Shown here: positions 15,415-23,035 of the stretch, one piece after another
How positions within the stretch are numbered: the stretch's first letter is position 1
How the letters are laid out: every line of letters begins with the position of its first letter
The notes under the pieces: generated by a model
What the model saw: the letters and a program-made list of their open reading frames with translations, nothing else
What the model was told of the DNA's origin: nothing
The model's database searches: none
From: Ignavibacteriota bacterium
GTDB lineage: Bacteria; Bacteroidota; Ignavibacteria; UBA10030; UBA6906
Reading direction: 5' to 3'
Assembly (NCBI GenBank): GCA_003152875.1
Contig: PMBF01000066.1
Span: 1 to 34,873, forward strand
DNA length: 34,873 nucleotides
Translations under genes and position numbers: made by a program

Positions 15415-16569
15415 TCAATTAGATGGGGCGTCTTTTTGTACGGTCTGGGGCATCGTCCTGCTGACGAGTCGATCCTGGCTAGGGTCCTGGACCAGCAGTT
15501 GGTTGAGGAGTCTCTGCAGGAAAGCCGGTCTGGGATGGACCTCATCGAAGAAGTCAGAAGCCTGTGCGTTACAGGAATCCGGGTTGAAACTTCCCGCAAG
15601 GGGGATATTGCGCTCAAAGGCCAGGGTCCGGTAGTACCGCTCGGCGTCGCCGACGATCGTGAAATCTGCGGTGCCGCACAGCTGCTCGTAGAACAGCGGA
15701 TGAAACGGGGCGAGGAGGAAAAAGACCGTTGCACCATGGTTCCGGAACGCGGCAATGAGCGCTTCGAACTTCTCGATCCTGGACCTGCCCGGTGGTTCGG
15801 ACCCGTAACCTTTGTACTTGCCTGAAGCGATTGCATTCAAGGCCTGTTTGGTGACTTCCGCCACTGAAGCCTCCTGAACTCCTCGTTCATAGGCAAGCGA
15901 CCCATCGGCCAGCCAGATCCAGCCGTTGCCTACGCTGTCGGTAGTGGGTTCGAATTTTATATTGCTCGACGGTGCCCGCAATATCCGGGGCAACGCTCTC
16001 AACGCAACGCTCAAATACGCAGGGGAAACCAGCTCGACGAGCGGAGAGACCCGCCAGCGCAGGTATTCCGTCCGGCTGATTCCTCCCTCAAGGTTCATGT
16101 CTCGCAATCCGCGTCCATATACCCGGTACAACGAAACATATCTGGGTCGGTCGAAGTTTTCGCTGAGCATCCAGGGCTCGACCCCGATGATGAAATACCG
16201 GGGGTACGTCTTACGGCCGAGGAAAGCAGCATGCAGCCCGATCATGTCCTCGATATCCACCATGGGGACAGCACAGTTCATGAAACTGAACCCGGGAAAA
16301 TGGGAGGCACGGATCTGCAGTGAGCGGCTTGAACCAAACACGACGACTTCAGGGACGATGGCGGACTGTTCGATCAGTGCTTCCCGAAGCAGGCGTTCAT
16401 CGACGTCAGAATTTGCCGCGCAATTCAGACCAGTCGTAAGGGTTGCAGCCATTTGTGTTTCGGTCCGGCCTTTGTTCAGAATATTCCCGGGATCGACCCA
16501 GGTATTCAAGCCAATAACCAGGATCGCGAGCGGGGCTAGCAGGAGAAACTTCTTCCAGAGAATGCGCAT
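15415..16569 (-). CDS. Membrane-anchored SGNH-type protein of an MBOAT acylation cassette (DltD/AlgX-like role)
   Basis: A 384-residue protein with one N-terminal membrane anchor (KKFLLLAPLAILVIGLNTWV, residues 6-25) and an extracytoplasmic body. Block I of the SGNH fold is VVVFGSSRSLQI, with the candidate nucleophile Ser at about 80-81. Near the C-terminus DFFDEVHPRP supplies Asp342 and His345, spaced as the DxxH dyad of SGNH hydrolases. The strand TVFFLLAPFHPLFY lies between them. Proteins of this kind accompany MBOAT acyltransferases: DltD beside DltB, and AlgJ/AlgX beside AlgI. They handle the acyl group on the outer face of the membrane. The gene starts 39 bases after the MBOAT stop on the same strand, so co-transcription is very likely. 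The family level is firm, while the acyl acceptor is unknown. Confidence 0.85.
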   Translation of the reverse strand: MRILWKKFLLLAPLAILVIGLNTWVDPGNILNKGRTETQMAATLTTGLNCAANSDVDERLLREALIEQSAIVPEVVVFGSSRSLQIRASHFPGFSFMNCAVPMVDIEDMIGLHAAFLGRKTYPRYFIIGVEPWMLSENFDRPRYVSLYRVYGRGLRDMNLEGGISRTEYLRWRVSPLVELVSPAYLSVALRALPRILRAPSSNIKFEPTTDSVGNGWIWLADGSLAYERGVQEASVAEVTKQALNAIASGKYKGYGSEPPGRSRIEKFEALIAAFRNHGATVFFLLAPFHPLFYEQLCGTADFTIVGDAERYYRTLAFERNIPLAGSFNPDSCNAQASDFFDEVHPRPAFLQRLLNQLLVQDPSQDRLVSRTMPQTVQKDAPSN

Positions 16570-16608
16570 ACGATGGCAGCTTCACGTTGTACGGGGTAGA
16601 GTCTGAAT

Positions 16609-18078
16609 TCAGAACTGGAAGTAGAGAAAACTCGAAGAACCCCACATGCCCAGGAGGATAACTGAAAGCAGGAGACCATAGTATGCCGCCCAGCGCACCG
16701 CCCACGGTCTCCCGAAGAGGTCCTCCAGCTTTTTTCCCCGGTAGCCTGCCACCTCGATTGTGGCAGCAATGAGGAGTCCGAGCACGGCAAGTGCGAAGCG
16801 CATCTCCATGAAATGCCCGGGGAATCTGCCCCAAAAGGCTGAGAAAGTCGAGGCGGGATGGACAAAGGCCTGACCGATGACTGTGAGAATGTACAGGGCC
16901 TCTCCAAAGCCTCCCGCTCTGAACCAGACCCAGGCTGCGCAAACCAGGGAGAATGTCAGAACAATCCGCACCACAGTGTAAAGCCGGGGGACCCGATCGA
17001 GCCCGATCAGCCGGACGAACTGCTCTCTCTGTTTTTTCGTAAGGAGAGAAACAACCATATAGAGGCCGTTCAGACACCCCCACACGAGGAATGTCACGTT
17101 TGCCCCGTGCCACAGGCCGCAGATGGCAAACGTGATGATGAGGGCCGCCGGGGTGCTGAGCTTCCCCCACCGGAAGGTGGCTATTTGCAGGGGCATGAAC
17201 AGGTAGTGCATAAGCCACTGGGAAAGCGAAATATGCCACCTGCGCCAGAAGTCGGCGATGGAGGTGGCGAAGTACGGCTGCCGGAAATTGTCCGTCAGGC
17301 GCACTCCGAACAGGCGGGCAATGCCCAGAGCCATGTCTGTGTAGCCGGAGAAGTCCGCATACAACTGGAACGCGTAGCAGACAGTCGCAAGGATCAGGGA
17401 TGTTGCAGAATGCGCATGCACATTGCCGTAGACGAGGTTGACAAAGACCGCCATGCGCTCGGCGACGACGACTTTCTTGAATGCGCCCAGGGTAAAGAGG
17501 ACCAACCCGTACCGGAGGTCTTCATAGGCAAACGCATGAAGGTTCTTCAATTGCGGAAGCAGCCAGTCGGCCCGCTCGATCGGGCCTTGCAGAAGCTTCG
17601 GGAAGAAGAGAAAATAGAGCGCCAAAGAGCCAGGGTTTCGTTCTGCGGGAACGGCCTCTCCGTACACGTCGATCAGATAAGAGATCGCTTGGAAGCTGTA
17701 GAACGACACACCGATCGACACTCCCATTCCCGTGGTTCTCGAGAACAGCATGACCCAGGGCGATGTTATCGGGATTCCCAGTGCCTGGGCAACGGGAAGA
17801 AAATAGCGAAGAAGCAGAAGTGGAAGAAGGTTGCCGGTGATACCTGTGACAAGAAGCGTCCGCCGGAGGACAACAGCGCGATCGAGAGAAATCCCCAGCA
17901 GGTAGTTCAGCACCACGATGAAGACCACCACAACGAGAAGATGCGGCTGCTGGAAGGCTGCGTAGAAGATGACACTGCCGAGGAGCAGGGTAATCCATCG
18001 GAACCGATCCCGGGCAGCATGATAGCAAAGCGCCACGCACAGCAGGAACACTGCGAACGTCATGCTGTTGAACTGCAC
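16609..18078 (-). CDS. MBOAT family membrane O-acyltransferase (AlgI/DltB type)
   Basis: A 489-residue polytopic membrane protein. The GTG at 18078 is chosen as start: GAGGGAG precedes it, and QFNSMTFAVFLL is the usual family N-terminus. Signature segments are VSFYSFQAISYLIDVYG (about 125-140), LQGPIERADW (163-172), YADFSGYTDMALGIARLFG (240-258), FWRRWHISLSQWLM (277-290) and GLWHGANVTFLVWG (321-334). The catalytic His is at 324, with the conserved secondary His at 282. This subfamily transfers acyl groups from a cytoplasmic donor, or a donor at the membrane interior, to exported polymers. In this operon the donor is presumably the acyl carrier protein encoded upstream, and the SGNH protein downstream is the usual partner. 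The spacing to the carrier gene is about 176 bases, wider than the rest of the cassette. Confidence 0.93.
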   Translation of the reverse strand: MQFNSMTFAVFLLCVALCYHAARDRFRWITLLLGSVIFYAAFQQPHLLVVVVFIVVLNYLLGISLDRAVVLRRTLLVTGITGNLLPLLLLRYFLPVAQALGIPITSPWVMLFSRTTGMGVSIGVSFYSFQAISYLIDVYGEAVPAERNPGSLALYFLFFPKLLQGPIERADWLLPQLKNLHAFAYEDLRYGLVLFTLGAFKKVVVAERMAVFVNLVYGNVHAHSATSLILATVCYAFQLYADFSGYTDMALGIARLFGVRLTDNFRQPYFATSIADFWRRWHISLSQWLMHYLFMPLQIATFRWGKLSTPAALIITFAICGLWHGANVTFLVWGCLNGLYMVVSLLTKKQREQFVRLIGLDRVPRLYTVVRIVLTFSLVCAAWVWFRAGGFGEALYILTVIGQAFVHPASTFSAFWGRFPGHFMEMRFALAVLGLLIAATIEVAGYRGKKLEDLFGRPWAVRWAAYYGLLLSVILLGMWGSSSFLYFQF

Positions 18079-18254
18079 GGCTCTCCCTCGCTAATCCTGC
18101 TCAATATCCTGTCACATCTGCCCGGTGGTGTCGAACGAGGCAGCAGTACTCCGAGAAGCGGAATTCTCACCCCGAGCTCTTCCAAGGTCCTGCCTATCAA
18201 TGCAGTACCTTGATGAGGCGGAGGACCATCCTTGACGAAAAATCCAAGAATCGA

Positions 18255-18494
18255 TTACCCGTGTATCTGAGATTTCACGTCTACCAGCCGCTGCAAGTCG
18301 CCTACATTCTTCAGTCTTACTATTTCAGTTGTCTTGAATCGAACATGGAAATGTTTCTCTACGGCAACGATCACCTTGACGTGCGTAAGCGAATCCCAGC
18401 CGGGGATTTGCGCCGTAACGGTCTCTTCGCCGATTTCCCACTCATCCAACTGTAGCACGGTAAGAATAACTCCTTTTAGTTCATCCGATATCAT
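18255..18494 (-). CDS. Acyl carrier protein
   Basis: A 79-residue carrier protein of normal ACP size. The 4'-phosphopantetheine attachment Ser is Ser35 in IPGWDSLTHVKVIVAVEKHF, a good match to the DSL motif followed by helix II. Helix I is ELKGVILTVLQL, and helix IV is KNVGDLQRLVDVKS. The ATG lies 14 bases inside the end of the upstream ligase gene in another frame, so the two proteins are made in coupled fashion. With that ligase it forms an activation-and-loading pair: the ligase adenylates a carboxylic acid and loads it on this carrier. It is not in a fatty-acid-synthesis (acpP) context. Confidence 0.92.
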   Translation of the reverse strand: MISDELKGVILTVLQLDEWEIGEETVTAQIPGWDSLTHVKVIVAVEKHFHVRFKTTEIVRLKNVGDLQRLVDVKSQIHG

Positions 18495-20208
18495 CTACAC
18501 TCCGTTTCGTTGATCCTGAGGCATCCACAATTCTCTCTTTATTTGCTTTGCGGCTTGGCTTGCCGGCAGAGCTTTTTATCAGCCAGCGGGGCGGAACCAG
18601 ATATACTTTCCCAATAGTCACATCAATTGCCATTCCGGCTTTGACAATTTCCAGCCGTAGTTTTTTTTGTTCTGGTTCGGCACTGACGTGCGTCTCGGCA
18701 ATCACGGATATTTGCTCGCTCCCCATCTCGTTGTCTTCTTCCCCGAAGGCAACGACTCTGCCGGGGGTAATTCCGTCCACTTTGCTCAGAGCATCTTCGA
18801 TATCTTCTGGATAGATATTATTGCCGGCAACAATGATAATATCTTTCTTCCTGCCGATGATATAGAAGTCGTCGCCATGCTTGAAGCCGTAATCGCCCGA
18901 GTAATACCAGCCATCGAGCAACACCTCTGCGGTTTTTTCGGGATAGTTTCTGTAACCGTCGAACATGGAGTCGGAATGAATCACCAGCTCTCCGATAGTT
19001 CCATCCTCAACTGGGTTTCTCTCGTTATCGAGTATTTTGACTTGGCAACCTCGTATTGTTTTGCCGGACGATACGCACATCCTGTAGTTGCTGCCGCTCG
19101 TTGTTACACGCGCCTTTCCTTTCGAGAGTTCCAGTCTGTCAACGGAAAGGACTGACGGCGGGACGTTGGGAGGAGTCTGGGTAACGGCGAAAGTCGTTTC
19201 CGCCATTGCGTAACACGTTGACAGGGAGGCGGGGTTCAAGCCATAGGGGAGGAATTTCTGTATGAATTTTAGGTGACTGTCATATCTCACCGGCTCGCTG
19301 CAGTTGATGATCATCCGCCAGCTTTCGAGGGAAATGCCCTCGAGATCTTCATCACGAATCTTGTCTGCCATGAGATTGTAGGCAAAATTCGGCAGCCAGG
19401 AAATTGTTCCGTGTTCGTTTGATATCGCTTGTAACAGAAGCGATGGAACGAGCACCCATTCGAACGTATCGAGTTGTATAACGGGGATGCCGAAAACGAG
19501 AGGAACGTGGAATGCTGCAATCAGGCCCATATCGTGATACAAGGGCAGCCAGCTGACAATTTTGTCATTGTCGTTCAACCCGATTGCTTCGCCGTAATAC
19601 TCGGCGTGTTGAATCACAGCGCGATTCGAAAGCAATACCGGCTTCTGAAGTCCGGTGGTACCTGACGAATGTTGAAGCAGGAGCGGATGGCTGGCGTTTG
19701 TTGAATTGTGGAAATCGATCATTGTCTTGCGAATCTCTTTTTCAACGGCCCGATCGATGTGCCACTCCAAAGGGAAATGAAGACCTTTAATGGTGCTGTG
19801 TTCTTTTTCGATGAGCGGTGTGATAGCCGGCTCGAGCTCTCTCTCCGTGAAGATCCAATCGAGTCCGGAACGCTGAGACATGCCTTCTATGCCTTGCCGG
19901 AATTTGTCGGGATGAAGCCTGGGATTTGGATAGGCCAGGATTGCAGGGATAGCGCCAGCGTTGTCAATTGCAAGATACAGAGGATAGAAATTCTTGTTGT
20001 GTCGCATGATGATGGCACATACATCACCTTTCTTGATTCCACTTTCAATCAAACTGACAGTCAAACTCTCCGCGGCGGATATCAAATTGGCGAACGTCCA
20101 CCGATAGGGTTCCTCGCCGGCTACCCAATGGACAATTGCTTCTTTGTCGGGGTGTTTTTCGGCGTTCGCACACCACCGAGTCCAGGCTAGTTCATCGGGG
20201 TCTTTCAT
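18481..20208 (-). CDS. AMP-forming acyl ligase, fatty acyl-AMP ligase (FAAL)-like
   Basis: A 575-residue adenylating enzyme. The AMP-binding loop is QHSSGTTGLQKP (about 179-190). Further motifs are SWLPLYHDMGL, the A5 motif YAMAETTFAVTQ, GWYYSGDYGFKHGDDFYIIG, the hinge GRKKDIIIVAGNNIYPEDIE and the C-terminal catalytic Lys at about 550 in SSAGKPSRKANK. YHDMGL, the VSSG block after A5 and the N-terminal domain resemble FAALs, which make acyl-AMP and hand the acyl group to a carrier protein rather than to CoA. The overlapping ACP gene supports that. Base composition is visibly more AT-rich than in most neighbours, and the ribosome site is poor (no GGAGG). Both may point to recent acquisition. 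An acyl-CoA or amino-acid ligase cannot be excluded without structural alignment. Confidence 0.88.
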   Translation of the reverse strand: MKDPDELAWTRWCANAEKHPDKEAIVHWVAGEEPYRWTFANLISAAESLTVSLIESGIKKGDVCAIIMRHNKNFYPLYLAIDNAGAIPAILAYPNPRLHPDKFRQGIEGMSQRSGLDWIFTERELEPAITPLIEKEHSTIKGLHFPLEWHIDRAVEKEIRKTMIDFHNSTNASHPLLLQHSSGTTGLQKPVLLSNRAVIQHAEYYGEAIGLNDNDKIVSWLPLYHDMGLIAAFHVPLVFGIPVIQLDTFEWVLVPSLLLQAISNEHGTISWLPNFAYNLMADKIRDEDLEGISLESWRMIINCSEPVRYDSHLKFIQKFLPYGLNPASLSTCYAMAETTFAVTQTPPNVPPSVLSVDRLELSKGKARVTTSGSNYRMCVSSGKTIRGCQVKILDNERNPVEDGTIGELVIHSDSMFDGYRNYPEKTAEVLLDGWYYSGDYGFKHGDDFYIIGRKKDIIIVAGNNIYPEDIEDALSKVDGITPGRVVAFGEEDNEMGSEQISVIAETHVSAEPEQKKLRLEIVKAGMAIDVTIGKVYLVPPRWLIKSSAGKPSRKANKERIVDASGSTKRSVDDIG

Positions 20209-20619
20209 TATCGCCCATGGGAATTGTACGAATGGTGTCGGCAGATCGTATCCTGATTCAACCCGAGAGAGAGCCGATCAATTGCGTGAGGGAGAATCAC
20301 GGGGATATCAGCAAAGAGCCTGAGCGGCCAGAAACCTGGGGACCCTTTTTTGGGGGAAACGTTGCTGGCGTCGATGGCTCTGTTCGTTCGGCGGCGTTGA
20401 TCCATTTGGCGATATAGTTGTTGCAGAGGGAGTTGATGGCGGCGGGACAAGGCGCATGATGTGCTTTCGGGAGGGCTCTCGGTCGAAAACTCGCACGTCT
20501 CTCTGGATACTCTGCACGATCTGACGGATCGTCATCTGGCAAGGGTTCATTCAAAACAGACGGTCATCATTCCCCCCAAAGAGGTGTTAGAAGTGGCGCC
20601 AGAAGAGCTCGGATCGAAT
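20209..20619. other. Non-coding or decayed stretch upstream of the acylation operon
   Basis: No intact gene is seen. On the minus strand two overlapping frames look partly protein-like. One carries MTIRQIVQSIQRDVRVF and the shifted one carries INSLCNNYIAKWINAAER, which could be pieces of one frameshifted gene. I do not recognise a family. The promoter of the acyl ligase operon should lie near its right-hand start, but no clear -35/-10 pair was found. Confidence 0.3.
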
Positions 20620-20850
20620 TCAACATACAAATCTCGTCTCTTTCATGCAAGCGTCCCGCACTGGAAGCGTCCCATCTGCGGTTGCCGGGAAACTTGAAAT
20701 TCTCCCACATGGTCCTGTGCATTCCCTCAGAGCGGCGGCGACCTGAGTGAGGAGTAGTGGGATGAAGCTGCAACCACTGCAGCCCGCGAGGACAACGAGC
20801 AACAATCCGATGGGAAGTGTGCAGAGTAAGGGGTGGAAGTTCTGTTTCAT
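20620..20850 (-). CDS. Small lipoprotein, possibly truncated
   Basis: A 76-residue frame with AAGGAG six bases before the ATG. It has a textbook lipoprotein signal: HPLLCTLPIGLLLVVLAGCS, where LAGC is the lipobox and the Cys would carry the lipid. The short mature part (SGCSFIPLLLTQVAAALREC onward) is Cys-rich with no known domain and turns into sequence of random character, so the 3' part may have been altered by a frameshift. The surrounding DNA is decayed. The signal makes a real origin likely; present function is doubtful. Confidence 0.5.
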   Translation of the reverse strand: MKQNFHPLLCTLPIGLLLVVLAGCSGCSFIPLLLTQVAAALRECTGPCGRISSFPATADGTLPVRDACMKETRFVC

Positions 20851-20955
20851 CGCACTCTCCTTGAGATGTCACGTGTGTGCAGATCCACCAATCTTTGATG
20901 GGAAAGTGAATGATATGATCTTCCCCTCAGGATGACCCCGCCACGATGGCTGGCG

Positions 20956-21090
20956 TCAGGCGGAGCCCTTCCACTTGTCCCCGGGGCTGATTCCCAGTCG
21001 CCCCTCGTCCATCTCGTTCTGTCGTTTCGGGCGAACGACCTCGGCGCGTTTCCTGGTTTCGCGGTCCTGGAACTTGTGGGGATGTCCCGA
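20956..21090 (-). pseudogene. C-terminal gene fragment of unknown origin
   Basis: A minus-strand frame without a start reads HPHKFQDRETRKRAEVVRPK, then QNEMDEGRLGISPGDKWKG and a stop. Its charged/hydrophobic pattern is more protein-like than the other five frames. It ends next to the nested palindrome and carries no motif I recognise. Confidence 0.22.
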
Positions 21091-21133
21091 AGGTCGTTGG
21101 CAATGATCTGAGCTGGTAGTGGCTTGACACAAA

Positions 21134-21206
21134 ACATGGCGATGCTTATTCTGAGGAAGTCACTCTGCGAAAAGTCACAACCTCAGAAAGGAGCGAATCG
21201 CCATGT
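21134..21206. repeat. Nested palindrome with direct-repeat core
   Basis: Outer arms ACATGGCGAT (21134-21143) and ATCGCCATGT (21197-21206) pair perfectly over 10 bp. Inner arms TTCTGAGG (21149-21156) and CCTCAGAA (21181-21188) pair over 8 bp. The core holds AAGTCAC twice (21157-21163 and 21172-21178). The right arm contains AAAGGAG and the ATG of a 24-codon frame (21203-21277, starting MSVPKVENQRTQVKLVLGEG). That frame is cut off where the TonB-receptor remnant begins. It could be a mobile-element end, a recombination site or a translation-controlling hairpin. Confidence 0.6.
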
Positions 21207-21264
21207 CTGTACCCAAGGTAGAAAATCAGAGGACACAAGTCAAACTGGTTCTTGGTGAAGGTGA

Positions 21265-21942
21265 CTCTGCCTCATAGCCACCCGCCTTGACCTCAATCTC
21301 ACGGATGAAGTTCTACGGCAGATTCGTGCCGCTGGCGCCGATGAGCGGATCCGTCACTTCGACACCATCGACGAAGTACTTGTTCTCAAACCCGGTAGCT
21401 CCTGCAATGTTCACTTCATCCCCGAAGAAGCTCGTATTGGACTGCAGGAGTAGCGATATCATGCTCCTATAATTTCTCTCGACGGGGAGATTCTCGAAGT
21501 CCGACGGACGAAGGTTGGAACCATATGTGGTCGTGCGAGGGTCGATGCTCAGCTGTTGACCTGAAATCACCAGTTCCGGCATATCATGGGTCCGTGCCAG
21601 AACCCGTATCTCACCTAGACTGGTGGTCTTCCCCAGCTGAATGAGAACTTCCTCAAAAACGACCGGCTGATAAGCTGTGTGGCTCAGGCGCACGGTAATC
21701 TTGCCTGGAGCCAGGGCGAGAACACTGCAGAAGCCGAGATCGTTGGTGACCCCGCCCCGGACGCCCTGGACATTGGGTCCTGTAACGACGGCGTTCACGC
21801 CGGGGACCGGATCGCTCAGTGAATCGATCACGCTGAATCGCAGATCACCCGTCACGAATTGCGCGTGAGCGCTTCCGTGAAAGGCAAAAAGCTATACCAT
21901 GAGCAACGGGGCGAGCGTGGCAACGGCAGTGATAGGGCGCAT
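21265..21942 (-). pseudogene. TonB-dependent receptor, N-terminal remnant with two amber stops
   Basis: From an ATG at 21942 with AGAGGTG upstream, the minus strand reads a signal peptide (MRPITAVATLAPLLMV, stop, LFAFHGSAHAQ). A carboxypeptidase-regulatory-like beta-sandwich follows: FSVIDSLSDPVPGVNAVVTG, then KITVRLSHTAYQPVVFEEV. Next comes a TonB-receptor plug: MPELVISGQQLSIDP, NTSFFGDEVNIAGATGFENK, YFVDGVEVTDPL. The frame is broken by TAG at codon 17 (21894-21892), inside the signal peptide, and by TAG at 21315-21313. Both sit where Trp, Tyr or Gln-type codons would be natural. After the second stop, homology continues as NFIREIEVKAGGYEAE and then ends abruptly at about 21265. The whole beta-barrel (roughly 600 residues or more) is missing. 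It is non-functional unless amber codons are read through, and even then it is truncated. Confidence 0.85.
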
Positions 21943-23035
21943 AATGCACCTCTCAGAGAGTCCTCTGTCGTAGTTCGAATGCGATTCTCCGGTTATTGAA
22001 TATGTTGACAGCTTATTTCATCGGAGACCCCTCACGATGAGAGAGGATTCACGGTTGAAGAAATCGCAGGGCCTCCCCTGTACACAAACACCTCACTCAG
22101 CACGGACTCGGAAACCGCTGCTAGAGGGCGGAGTCTTGATCTGGCATTACGCTTCTCAGGCCACGAGTGCTGGTACAGTGGAGCGAAGAACGACTGTGCT
22201 CCGATGGTCGGAAGGAAAGCTCTTGAGCAGAATCCTTTAGCCGTGAAAGGAAAGGCACGGGATCGTGATCATCGTGTGCTCGAAACCCTCCATACTGCGA
22301 AGCCAGGGATATTCCAAACAAGTTCGCCAAGTGGGGGTTTTTTGGTCAACTATTCCCTTCTTTTCTTTTCCGCATCGGAATTGGTTGCTACAAGAACAGA
22401 GAGGCAAAAGTCCATGCATAGGCGACAGTGGCTCCCTCCAATCCCGTGCGTCGGTTAAGCTACCAGCCATTCTGAGTCTTCATCATCTGCCGGATCTCTC
22501 GGTCAGTTGGGCCTTCGATGTGATCCAAGCCTTCAAACCCGCCAAATTCAGCCCGCCTTGCTAGGATTTCCAACCATGGTGATTGCTGGAAGCGGTTCCA
22601 TTCCCAGCCTGCCACAGAGGTCACTCATCGCGCTCAAACAAAAAGCCATCCCGAATCGGAGACGGCTTATGATTGGTCCCTGTACAGAACAATGGGGAAA
22701 GCCCGGACTCCTCATTCGGGTTCCCTGCATCGCCAACAACGACATATCCCATCAAACAACGGACCCCACCCGATTCCCCCTTCTATCTCGACTCGGCGGG
22801 TGTGGGTGCGGCGTGCGACAGCGTCGTTCTTCTTACATCCTCGGCCTGCTCTGAAGGATTGGTATGGGCCGCGGGGTTCCAGTGCTGAAGGACTCGCTGC
22901 CGAATCGGTCCCCGTGGACTGCGAGGAACGGGATGGCGTTCAATTTCATTTGCCTTCTTCGCGGAATCTTCATATGGTTTGACCATACCCTCTCCCAAAG
23001 TACGGTGGAACCACTCAACCCATTGGAGCGCCCTC
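21943..23035. other. About 1.1 kb without an intact gene
   Basis: Base composition and the six frames show no complete gene with a ribosome site. Apart from the 54-codon frame at 22460-22624 nothing recognisable was found. A minus-strand frame at about 22783-23035 (with WVEWFHRTLGEGMVKPYE) is weakly protein-like but lacks a start signal. I read this as decayed intergenic DNA between the TonB remnant and the methyltransferase. Confidence 0.5.
22460..22624 (-). pseudogene. Short orphan frame, probable gene fragment
   Basis: A 54-codon minus-strand frame (GTG start possible) reads GWEWNRFQQSPWLEILARRA, then EFGGFEGLDHIEGPTDREI, and ends MKTQNGW. Amphipathic spacing and several Trp and acidic residues make it look like real protein, but no ribosome site is present and no family is recognised. 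It may be the C-terminus of a lost gene. Confidence 0.28.

Noticed and set aside
16858-18213. 451-codon plus-strand frame opposite the MBOAT gene
   Set aside because: It is highly charged and low in hydrophobic residues, as expected for the antisense of a membrane protein; the MBOAT motifs on the other strand are decisive.
21299-21454. Plus-strand frame LTDEVLRQIRAAGADERIRH opposite the TonB remnant
   Set aside because: It looks protein-like but lies exactly antisense to the receptor plug, whose motifs are clear.
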